Source of the DNA: an uncultured bacterium
GTDB lineage: Bacteria > Patescibacteria > JAEDAM01 > Absconditabacterales > Absconditicoccaceae
Direction: 5' to 3'
Assembly (NCBI GenBank): GCA_937950065.1
Contig: CALFEN010000153.1
Location: forward strand, 1 to 16,249
DNA: 16,249 nt
Shown: piece after piece, positions 8,271-15,147 of the stretch
How the letters are laid out: each line of letters opens with the position of its first letter
Position numbering within the stretch: position 1 is the first letter of the stretch
The notes under the pieces: generated by a model
What the model was told of the DNA's origin: nothing
Seen by the model: only the letters and a program-made list of their open reading frames with translations
Database searches by the model: none
Translations under genes and position numbers: made by a program

Positions 8271-8285
8271 ATAAAAGCAAGACGC

Positions 8286-8318
8286 TTTTAGTCTCCGCCT
8301 CATCAGTAAAGACTAAAA
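8286..8318 (-). other. Perfect 9-bp hairpin between tRNA-Ala and tRNA-Arg
   Basis: TTTTAGTCT and AGACTAAAA pair perfectly around a 15-nt loop. There is no U-run after it on the transcribed strand, so it is more likely a tRNA processing or spacing structure than a terminator. Confidence 0.5.
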
Positions 8319-8327
8319 CAAATGAAA

Positions 8328-8401
8328 TGGAGCTGAGGGGAGTCGAACCCCTGACCTACTGCGTGCAAAGCAGTCGCTCTAGCCAACTGAGCTACAACCC
8401 C
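8328..8401 (-). tRNA. tRNA-Ala (anticodon UGC)
   Basis: A 74-nt tRNA. Acceptor GGGGTTG/CAGCTCC with two G-U pairs, one of them the 3-70 pair that is the alanine identity element; discriminator A; anticodon stem ACTGC/GCAGT around TTTGCAC (anticodon TGC). T loop TTCGACT. No CCA is encoded. Confidence 0.95.
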
Positions 8402-8410
8402 ATTTTGATT

Positions 8411-8493
8411 TGGGCAGGGTAGGATTTGAACCTACGTAGCCGTGAGGCGGCGGATTTACAGTCCGCTGCAATTGACCGCTCTGCCACCTACCC
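8411..8493 (-). tRNA. tRNA-Tyr (anticodon GUA)
   Basis: An 83-nt type II tRNA. Acceptor GGGTAGG/CCTGCCC, discriminator A, anticodon GTA in a GCGGA/TCCGC stem, long variable arm, T loop TTCAAAT. No CCA is encoded. Its first six bases overlap the end of the upstream micro-protein gene: the TAG in GGGTAGG is that gene's stop codon. Confidence 0.94.
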
Positions 8494-8700
8494 TCAAAAT
8501 CAAAACTGCGCTGCCCCAAATAAATATAAGAAGGCAACGATCGCAATAAAAAATCAAATCAAAACATACATTGTCCTAGTAGATCATATATACCTCTCCG
8601 CCCACGCATTTACTCCGAACATCTCTACAAGCTGTGCAGAAAAATACATAAACAAAAAAGCAATAGTCAATAATCACAAGAAAACAATTAATTTTTTCAT
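8488..8700 (-). CDS. Two-helix membrane micro-protein between tRNAs
   Basis: A 70-residue hydrophobic protein I do not recognise. It starts MKKLIVFLGLLTIAFLFMYF (helix 1, about 4-22), has a polar turn with QLVEMFGVNAWAERY, then helix 2 (about 44-63, MYVLIGFFIAIVAFLYLF) and a Gly-rich end. Four in-frame UGAs (Gly 9, 39, 49 and 67) keep it open, and the upstream ATG follows a T/A-rich stretch. Its stop codon is inside the acceptor stem of tRNA-Tyr, so intact mRNA and mature tRNA cannot come from the same transcript. It lies 19 bases after tRNA-Gly(UCA). Alternative: a non-coding spacer that happens to be open. The two-helix pattern argues against that. Confidence 0.6.
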
Positions 8701-8719
8701 CGATTTTTTCTTAACAATT

Positions 8720-8793
8720 AGCGGGCAACGGAACTTGAATCCGTACAAGCAGAGCTGAATTCTGCTATGCTACACCAATTACATCATGCCCGC
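8720..8793 (-). tRNA. tRNA-Gly (anticodon UCA), reads UGA
   Basis: A 74-nt tRNA with acceptor GCGGGCA/TGCCCGC and U73 as discriminator. The pairs G1-C72, C2-G71, G3-C70 with U73 and C35 match the known bacterial glycine identity set. The anticodon stem GCAGA/TCTGC closes the loop ATTCAGC, so anticodon UCA, complementary to UGA. The D stem ATGT/GCAT and T stem ACGGA/TCCGT are intact, with T loop TTCAAGT. This is the recoding tRNA known from SR1 and BD1-5 genomes (established), and it explains the in-frame UGAs throughout the window. It is first in the minus-strand block that depends on it. Confidence 0.96.
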
Positions 8794-8818
8794 ATATACT
8801 ACAATCTATTAAAAATAA

Positions 8819-8836
8819 CATCAAATTTTTTTGATG
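8819..8836 (-). other. Leader hairpin before tRNA-Gly
   Basis: CATCAAA and TTTGATG form a 7-bp stem with a four-base loop; on the minus strand a TTATTTTT tract follows, giving a weak terminator shape. It lies between the proposed promoter (8845-8872) and tRNA-Gly, so it could attenuate the block. The stem is A/T-rich, so it may also be chance. Confidence 0.35.
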
Positions 8837-8844
8837 CATTTTCC

Positions 8845-8872
8845 TTTATAAGGATTTAAAATCAAAAATCAA
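8845..8872 (-). promoter_or_regulatory. Probable promoter of the tRNA / ribosomal block
   Basis: On the minus strand TTGATT (8867-8872) and TATAAA (8845-8850) are 16 bases apart, about 50 bases upstream of tRNA-Gly(UCA). A second candidate (TTGATG, 17, TAGTAT) ends two bases before the tRNA and would start transcription inside it, so I prefer this one. Very A/T-rich context makes chance matches likely. 8873-9000 shows nothing else I can name. Confidence 0.45.
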
Positions 8873-9000
8873 GTAAAAATTTATCTATTTTTATATTATT
8901 CTTTTTTCACTTTAAACATAATTATATTTTTTATAAGATAAAGATAAAATACCAAAATAAATCAAGTCCGTTTTTGATAAATAATGACATACTATATAAA

Positions 9001-9028
9001 TTGACAAAATATTTTATATAAATATAAT
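9001..9028 (+). promoter_or_regulatory. Consensus sigma-70-type promoter
   Basis: TTGACA (9001-9006) and TATAAT (9023-9028), both exact consensus, 16 bases apart. Start of transcription is expected near 9035, directly before CCAGAGAG, the 5' arm of the proposed end-pairing stem. It is the best promoter in the window. Confidence 0.8.
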
Positions 9029-9057
9029 TAACTTACCAGAGAGAAAGGAGTACGGCT

Positions 9058-9180
9058 ATGGTAGGCACATTGACAGCCCAACAGAACTTTGATGCATGGG
9101 TCATCGGCTTCTGCATTTATTTATTTGTCGTCGGGATCACGATTTTCGTTGACGAAATAAGGAAACCCGATCCCTTTTAG
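9058..9180 (+). CDS. 40-residue single-helix membrane peptide, toxin-like
   Basis: Not recognised. AAAGGAG (9044-9050) lies seven bases before the ATG, the only strong Shine-Dalgarno I see in the window. The peptide has a polar start (TLTAQQNFDA), one membrane helix (about 14-30, WVIGFCIYLFVVGITIF) and a charged end, DEIRKPDPF. All three glycines are GGC or GGG, none UGA, and codons such as GTC, ATC and CCC are unlike the neighbours, suggesting transfer from a lineage with higher GC or selection on RNA structure. Size, topology and the end-pairing mRNA recall type I toxins. No antitoxin RNA is proven; a TATAAT on the opposite strand (9259-9264) with a poor -35 is the only hint. A regulatory or phage micro-protein is possible. 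Confidence 0.6.
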   Translation: MVGTLTAQQNFDAWVIGFCIYLFVVGITIFVDEIRKPDPF

Positions 9181-9206
9181 AGGGAAATATTTAAAACTCT
9201 CTGGAC

Positions 9207-9249
9207 AAGCTCCTCACGGTCCTCCGTGCAGGAGCTTTGCTTCCTTTTT
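9207..9249 (+). terminator. Strong GC-rich intrinsic terminator
   Basis: AAGCTCCT (9207-9214) pairs with AGGAGCTT (9230-9237); inside, CACGG/CCGTG extends the stem to 13 bp with one bulged C and a TCCT loop. A T-rich tail follows (five Ts at 9245-9249). It is the most stable hairpin in the window. Its CTCCT could also pair with the Shine-Dalgarno at 9044-9050. Confidence 0.85.
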
Positions 9250-9324
9250 GTAATATTAATTATATTTTTTAAACCAAATCTTATAAACACTATACTACAT
9301 ATACCAAAACGTTAAAAATATATA

Positions 9325-10503
9325 TTATTCTACCACTGCTTTTGGTTTTGAATTTATTTTGAAAACTATAAATATACTAAACAACGCCACTATAAAAGAC
9401 ACAGAAAAAATCGACATATCTCTATCAAGAAGTATCCCTCATATAAGAGGTCATACAAACATAGATACCGACTGCAAAGACGATATAACTCATGCTATTT
9501 CTCACTGGGTATTTCTAGTGCCATGCTCTACTATTTCAGACTGATAAATAGGCATTATCAAAGTCTGGATAGGCACTATCATCAAAAACAAACATAAAAA
9601 TAATCGCAGGTTCTTGAATAAGACACTAACTACAAACAACGCCAGAAATATAATAAAAGCTCCAAAATTTATTATGTAAAAAAGCTGATTTATAGTAAAT
9701 TTTTTTAGCCAAAACTTCCTCAAAAAAAACATCTGATTTAATGCCAGTAATAATCCAAACGCTGCAAATATATATCACGCTTGAGAACCTGAAAGTCCAT
9801 AATCCTGATTTAAATACAGGGTCAGGACAGGCTGGTATATAAATATAGCCAGAATTAAAATAAAAAAAGATATAAAATACAAGTTTACTGTTTTTTTCTT
9901 TAGATAAAAAATGATTTTCTTGAAAGGATTGTATTCTATTTTTTTTACTTCCATATGTTTGTTTGTTTCTTTGAAATGTATAAGCAGTATAAAAGTTTCT
10001 ATAAGAGAAACTATAGCCATAAATCGATATGGAACAATGGGTCAGAAATGTAAAAGTACAGCTCCGACCAATGGTCAAACTATAAAACCTAGACCGAACA
10101 ATGTTCAAAGTATTCACATATTCTCCATACGTTCTTGCTTTGATTTTGAGACATCGGTAATTATAGCCTGCAATATACTAATATTTCATCAGGTTATTCA
10201 ATTTATTATTCTTCATATGATAAACACTGGATATGTCTGAATAATACCTATAACGAGCGATGACAAAAAAGAACCCAAAACACAAAGTGTCAGAATTTTT
10301 TTCCTGCCAAAAATATCTGATAATTGTCATAAAAGCGGAGTCGCCAAAAAAGCACAAAAAGCATATGAAGTGACACCATATGATATAAGATGTGCAGACA
10401 CTCAATATAACGTTGCCAGATCAGGCAATGTTGGAATTATCATTCATATGGACAAAACATCCAAAAAACCTACTATGATAATTATAAATTTATTTCTATC
10501 CAT
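9325..10503 (-). CDS. MFS transporter, drug efflux (DHA1/TetA-like)
   Basis: A 392-residue, about 12-helix membrane protein, predicted to exchange protons for a small hydrophobic substrate; the substrate is unknown. Signatures: LDVLSIGMIIPTLPDL in helix 1; motif A, GQLSDIFGRKK (59-69), after helix 2; motif C-like GLGFIVGPLVGAVL (136-149) in helix 5; a basic central loop near 178-203; and the repeated FVGPLIGGILL in the second half. Many UGAs are Gly within these motifs. Residue 160 (codon 10024-10026) is CGA in VPY-X-FMAIV, where relatives usually carry an aromatic ('PFWfaA'); residue 300 is the other CGA. It has its own promoter and follows the yebC terminator. Confidence 0.9.
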
Positions 10504-10531
10504 TTATTATTTTCAAAAAATAAAACTTTTT

Positions 10532-10559
10532 ATTATAGCAAAAAATATCTTATATTCAA
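10532..10559 (-). promoter_or_regulatory. Promoter of the MFS gene
   Basis: On the minus strand TTGAAT (10554-10559) and TATAAT (10532-10537) are 16 bases apart, with TGC before the -10 (extended -10). Transcription should start about 20 bases upstream of the transporter ATG, giving a short leader. Confidence 0.65.
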
Positions 10560-10599
10560 GTAAACATTCTCTTACAAGTTAAATAAATATTGTTTGAAA

Positions 10600-10632
10600 T
10601 AAAAAACTCTTTTTGAGTAAAAGAGCTTTTTT
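10600..10632 (-). terminator. Intrinsic terminator after yebC
   Basis: CTCTTTT/AAAAGAG stem with a five-base loop, followed by six Ts on the minus strand and preceded by an A-run. It begins just after the yebC stop and separates that operon from the MFS gene. Confidence 0.75.
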
Positions 10633-10635
10633 GAG

Positions 10636-11394
10636 TTATTCTGCATTGTGATAAACGCTATCAACATCATCATCTTCTTCAAGGTTTTCTATAAGTCTTT
10701 CTAGTTTAGCAGACTCTTCATCGCCTAGACTTACATAGTTTTCAGGGATAAATTCAATCGAAGCTTCTTCAAGTTTATAGCCATTAGCTTCCAAAAATTT
10801 CAAAGTACTTGCAAAGTTCTCTTTTGCAGTGATAAGTCTTATTCCATCATCTATTTCTTCAAAGTCTTCAGCCTCCATCTCAAGAATATTTTCCTCAAGC
10901 TTTTCTAGATCCAATGGTTTTTCTATTTCCACGTCTTTACCCTTTTCAAATTTCTTCTCTATTTCTCCTGTAATATAAAAAACTCCTCTTTCCTTAAACT
11001 GCCAAGACACAGAGCCTGGTTCTCATATATTTGCACCACCTCTGGTCAAGAGCAATCTTATATTACCAGAAGTCCTGTTTTTGTTTGGGGTTAGAGTTTT
11101 GATATAGATAGCTGAACCTCCAGGACCATATCCTTCATAATATATTTCTTCAAAATTTTCACCACCGGTAGCGCCGGATCCTTTTTTGATAGCTCTCTCT
11201 ATAACATCTTTGGGTAGATTATTTGCTCTGGCCTTGATAAGGACAGTATCCAAAGAAGGATTGAGCCTAGGATCAGATCAAGATCTTGCTGCTATTTCTA
11301 TGAGTTTAGCGACCTTTGTATAAATCTTTGATTTTATTGCGTCACTCGCAGCTTTTTTATGTTTTATATTATGCCATTTACTATGTTTAGCCAT
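10636..11394 (-). CDS. yebC: YebC/PmpR-family protein
   Basis: A 252-residue protein of the YebC family, described both as DNA-binding transcriptional regulators and, more recently, as ribosome-associated factors that relieve stalling. It opens [19 protein letters not shown] (family: MaGHSKWaniKhrKaaqDa) and has [20 protein letters not shown], then [20 protein letters not shown] (family: [16 protein letters not shown]), and an acidic C-terminal domain with [16 protein letters not shown] matching the family's 'LedldDVqxVyhN'. Last gene of the four-gene operon, 24 bases after the unknown gene and directly before its terminator. Confidence 0.97.
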
Positions 11395-11418
11395 TATTAA
11401 CTCTTTATTAAATAAATA

Positions 11419-12174
11419 TTATTTGATATAGCCCATTAAAATTGCAGCTTTGATCATCTCTACTCTTCTTATAATATTTTCTTCTCATTCTGGTAAAGGA
11501 GAAAAAAAATACATAACCCAATTATCTATATTCTTATATTTTTTCTTTATATAAGATCTCCTGTCCTCAAACCATTTGTAAAGATATAACCTTTTGGAGA
11601 ATAAATCATTTGCTGGGAACTCTCAATTCAGCTCATTATCAAAGGCTTTTAAATGCAAATCTATCATCTGATCAAGAGATATTTGTATCGTTGGTTCATC
11701 TACAAATATCTTTCAATTTTTTGATAACCAGTCAGTTAGACTTTGAATTTCCGTAGAGCTATTATCATTTACAGCATAAAATTCAGGAAGATGCTGAAGA
11801 TATATTTTTAATTTTTTGAGTTGGAAACGTCATCAATCCAATCTCCTTCATCACAAATCATTTACAAAATTTTCTATAACCTTTTCTATATCAGGAATAG
11901 CACTTATTCTTTCTTGATTCTCCAAAAACCATGTATATAAAGGATCTGTCGGCAAAATAAATGTCTCTATCAAGTCTTCGAACGAAAGAAACACGGATTC
12001 GCAATCACTAACCATCGCGTTCAACATCAAGAAACGTTGACCAAATGAAACCGTTGGCTGCTGTAATCCAAAAAGTCTTTGAATCTCTGCTGACTCATTT
12101 GATACGAAAGCTAACGTGGTAAGCGGTTTCCCGTCCACTATTATTGTTCCGTCTAATGATACTTCTACAGACAT
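11419..12174 (-). CDS. Conserved-looking protein of unknown function
   Basis: Not recognised. 251 residues, soluble, acidic in the first part and rich in aromatic residues, with no signal peptide or membrane segment. Two loosely similar segments, FEDLIETFILPTDPLYTWFLENQERI (about 66-91) and a later one around DQMIDLHLKAF and YKWFEDRRSYI, suggest a duplicated helical unit. The first ~80 codons use GGA/GGG/GGT for Gly, never UGA, with more GC-rich codons (GAC, GCG, TCG, CCG); from about codon 108 on UGA is frequent. That break could mean a fusion or a recently acquired N-terminal part. It sits between pyk (16 bases) and yebC (24 bases), so it is co-transcribed with them. Confidence 0.8.
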
Positions 12175-12190
12175 GATATATTTATTAAAT

Positions 12191-13606
12191 TTATAAATCT
12201 TTGAATCTATATATCTCTATTCCATTTATCATACCAGGAGTGTTTTCGGATATAGTACTGTGCACCATGAGTACTTTTACGTCCAATGACATATCTCACT
12301 TATTCATAAATCTTATTATTTCTTTTCAAATTCTCTTGATATTATCATAGGTAAATCAGGTTGCAATCTTGTAGCCTTTCACTCCCCGCAAAAGATTTAA
12401 AAACCTATATGTATCATTATTTTTGGTAAAAGATATTATAGGGATAGTAGGTTTGAGAGAAGAAAGTCTCGCAGGGGTATAGCCTGTCTCTGTAGGACAT
12501 ATTATTACTTTTATATCAAATTCCTTGGATATCTGATAAGCATTGTATATGATATAATCTGTTATCTCATTCTTTCTTAATCATTTTAGATCTTTAAACC
12601 TAAATTTCAAGTCAACTTTCTCCTGACAGTCTACTATGACTTTGTAAAGGTCTCCTACTGATTCCATAGCATAATCAACCGCCAATGTTTCTTCTGGTAT
12701 AGATATTGCATCTATTCATTTTTTTATATGTTTTTCTATCTCTTTTATAGTTTCTTCTGTAGGTTTATTTTTGGACACAGGGTCATATATCCTAGTTACA
12801 AAAATAACAGGTTTTCATTTTTCATTTGCAAGTCTTATGATTTTGTCTTTGGTGTCTTCTATTTCCTTAACAGGCAATACATTTCCAAGCAGCGTATCTA
12901 TCATTATCCCATCGCTATTATCCAAAATATCATCTATATTATTTATAGCTTCAACTGTATGTATCTTGGCAATTATTTTACAGCCTTTTCATCAGTTATC
13001 ATCCAAAAATGTTCTGAGAGTTTTTACATCTTGGGGGATCCTGACATTTGCCGGAGAGATCACTCTTATTCAGTTATTTACGCTCCAGATAATATCTTTT
13101 TGATCTTTTTTTGACAAAAAATATACTTTGGGGACATAGTTTTCAAAAAATATTTCTTTGGTAGCACTTATAAGTCATTCTCCCAAAAATTTTCATTTTA
13201 CCTGTCAGTCTTTATTTTCTACTATTTCTATTTCCAAATTCTCATCTTGTATTTTTAAAATTGTTCATTTGGGTATGTCATAAATTTCTTTATAATCCAA
13301 AAAAATAGTTCACTCTTCATCTTCATATCATTCAGTATATCTCAAAAAAAATTTATCTCATTTTTTTGCGATGAAATCGTGATCATTCCTGATTTTAATT
13401 TCAGGTCATTTTATATCAAGCATTATTGTTTTGCTGCTGTCCATTTTTTGGATAGACTCTACATATCTTTTGTTTACATCATCATACATTGTATTTAGCT
13501 TTAGTCTAAATATATCTATTTGATGAAGGATTTTGGCTAGTATGGTTTCCTTGGATATCGTAGGTCAGACACTGGCAACTATTTTACAATAATTATAAAG
13601 ACTCAT
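12191..13606 (-). CDS. pyk: Pyruvate kinase homologue with degenerate active site
   Basis: A 471-residue protein with the full pyruvate kinase outline: CKIVASVGPTIS at the start, LDIKGPEIKIRN, a B-domain of beta strands, LSKKDQKDI, IIAKIHTVEAINNIDDIL, GKPVIFVTRIYDP, and the C-terminal domain. Key residues are changed: RLNFSHG is RLKLNTM, the metal-binding KIE is KIH, ARGDLG is DTLLGN with one residue missing, and MLSGETA is ISIPEET. Lys of the AKI motif, Asp of LDIKGP and Thr of VTR remain. I infer that normal catalysis is doubtful; it may be regulatory, divergent in substrate, or decaying. Codon 12386-12388 is CGG in LNLL-X-GV, where Trp or Arg both occur in relatives. It is 23 bases after the ATPase gene. 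Confidence 0.9.
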
Positions 13607-13629
13607 TTTTCTTTTTTAGAGGTAAAATA

Positions 13630-15054
13630 CTACATGATGATATTTATTCAATAAGTTTCAATTTTTTTGGAAGTAGCACATCTTTTTAATTTTATCTGTG
13701 CATTTTCATCTGTAGTCAGTTCTATAACTTCTTCTCATATCAAAAACATTCTTTTTTGGTTTTTGTATTCTTTTGGTAATGTCAAAGTCATATAATTTTT
13801 TTTGTCTTTGTTTGATATAGATATATCTATCTTTGTATCATTAGATGTCTTTATCTCATTCATAGTTTTGACGGAAATACTGATCCCTAATTTTTTTTCT
13901 ACTTCTGTAATTCTTTCTCATCACTTCCCTATTACTCATCACTTATGTTTTTCATTTACAAATATCTTTATTCCATTGTTTCACTCTGCTTCTACCAATA
14001 CCGGGAAATCATAATAATCCTGCAGATAATCCTGAAGATACTTTTCACCGTATTTCAAAACTTTATTTTTTTGAGTTTCATCATCTGATTTTAAAACTTT
14101 GTCCAGCGGCATTACTACAACTTGTTCTCCGTATGTATAAATCTCATATCTAGGTTTTTGTTCTTCAAAGTCTTTGATAAGTATCACAGGACGTGCCAAA
14201 TCAGCGTCTTCAAATCATTCTGGAGTTTTTACAACCTGCTGTAATGTAAATATTTCTTGTATTTTTCATCATTGGATAAAAATCACAGTATCTATCACCT
14301 GCGGTATCAATCACATTTGTATAGTTCAGATAAATCTTTGTATACTGTCTATAGGGTTGGTAGCATGAATTATTCAGACAAGTCAGATACCTGTAAGCCT
14401 AAGGTCTTTGTATAAGACAAAATCTTCTGTATTTCTCACTTCATCATAAATAGTATAATCAGGTCTGGAAAGCAATAAAATATCTCTTACTTCGCTATGC
14501 GGTGCATGTGAAAAGCTGTATTGAGTAACTTCATCACTGACCAGCAAATCACGTGGAGATTCCACAGTTTTTACGATCTTGTCCATATCTACGAACATCT
14601 CTATAAGTGCTTGTGCGAAAGTTGTTTTACCTTGTCCAGGTCATCAGGATATTAATATCCCATTTGCTCTTGTTCTCAATAGTTCTAATATATTTTCATT
14701 TAGGTTATAATCTTTTATTGTAAGTTTTTTTATAGGTTTTACTACTGTAATCTCTATACCGTCTGAAAGCGGCGGCAATACAATTACTATCCTATAAGGT
14801 CAAAGCTGCAAAACTTTGGAATATCTTTTTTCTATTTCAAAAAAGCTGTCGCTCCTATTGTTTACTTCTACAAAAAGCTTGTCAATCAAGTCGTTCAGAT
14901 AATTTTGATCAGGTACTATATTAAGTTTTTCACTTCCCCAATTCCCAGGTTTTCATTTTTTCCTAAGTATGTGCACGTTCTCTTTGAAGTGTACGGACAT
15001 TGTATCGCTGTCAAAAAACTCTTCCAATAAACTGTTTGAGGAAATATTTTCCAT
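13630..15054 (-). CDS. PilT-like ATPase with KH domain (PINA family, PIN missing)
   Basis: A 474-residue relative of the archaeal PIN-ATPase-KH proteins (COG1855, PINA). Conserved blocks in order: [20 protein letters not shown] (18-37), [32 protein letters not shown], Walker A GGPGQGKTT (137-145), [13 protein letters not shown] (159-171), Walker B-like [20 protein letters not shown] (193-212), [14 protein letters not shown], then [15 protein letters not shown] domain follows with GxxG at 376-379 (IGKGGERI), then about 75 residues. Family members start with a PIN nuclease domain; here a stop codon lies three codons upstream of the ATG, so it is absent. Probably a hexameric nucleic-acid motor. 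First gene of the operon with pyk and yebC. Confidence 0.92.
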
Positions 15055-15092
15055 TATTTCTTATTTTTTCATAAAAGCAAAAAAAGTTATAT

Positions 15093-15120
15093 TTTATAAT
15101 GATTTTTCCAATTTTTTCAA
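15093..15120 (-). promoter_or_regulatory. Promoter of the ATPase-pyk-yebC operon
   Basis: On the minus strand TTGAAA (15115-15120) and TATAAA (15093-15098), 16 bases apart, place the start about 30 bases upstream of the ATPase ATG. Chance matches are common in such A/T-rich sequence. Confidence 0.5.
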
Positions 15121-15122
15121 GA

Positions 15123-15147
15123 GCAAAATTGATAAAATTAATTTTGC
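15123..15147. repeat. Inverted repeat next to the operon promoter
   Basis: GCAAAATT (15123-15130) and AATTTTGC (15140-15147) are perfect complements around nine bases, directly upstream of the -35 at 15115. It could be an operator or a hairpin. The rest of the divergent intergenic region (15148-15270) is A/T-rich, with a TATAAT at 15247-15252 that may serve the gene at 15271 but lacks a good -35. Confidence 0.4.

Larger units (their letters stand above)
9035..9249 (+). ncRNA. Structured transcript with paired ends, mRNA or RNA gene
   Basis: The expected transcript runs from about 9035 to the terminator. CCAGAGAG (9036-9043) is an exact complement of CTCTCTGG (9197-9204), so the ends can close. 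Inside, GGGATC (9134-9139) matches GATCCC (9169-9174), with the small hairpin TTTCG-TTGA-CGAAA between them, and TCCCT/AGGGA (9171-9175, 9181-9185) places the stop codon in a loop; these last two compete. Base composition is clearly richer in G and C than the flanks. It carries the 40-codon frame at 9058-9180. I could not match it to tmRNA, 6S RNA, SRP RNA or RNase P RNA. Confidence 0.5.

Noticed and set aside
8295..8309. CTGATGAG in the hairpin loop between tRNA-Ala and tRNA-Arg (minus strand), resembling a hammerhead core or box C/D motif
   Set aside because: The GAAA core and the three-stem layout of a hammerhead are missing, and there is no paired C/D and C'/D' arrangement; a short chance match.
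8426..8758. Plus-strand reading frame across tRNA-Tyr and the spacer
   Set aside because: It is the reverse of a tRNA and of the micro-protein gene, with no start signal.
534..8793. Ribosomal genes appearing broken by many stop codons, as if pseudogenes
   Set aside because: All interruptions are UGA at conserved Gly positions, and a tRNA-Gly(UCA) is present; the genes are intact.
534..8793. UGA read as Trp (mycoplasma-type code) or as selenocysteine
   Set aside because: UGAs fall on Gly columns (P-loop, GLPVRG, GxxG), TGG is used for Trp, UGA is far too frequent for selenocysteine, and the UCA tRNA has glycine identity bases.
9035..9249. tmRNA, 6S RNA, SRP RNA or RNase P RNA
   Set aside because: No tRNA-like ends, no GNRA/SRP domain motif and no RNase P core motifs seen. 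A closing stem of this length could suit a 6S-like RNA, but the Shine-Dalgarno and membrane-helix frame fit an mRNA better.
9626..10405. Several overlapping frames on both strands inside the transporter
   Set aside because: They are shadows; a single 392-codon frame with UGA=Gly has all the MFS motifs.
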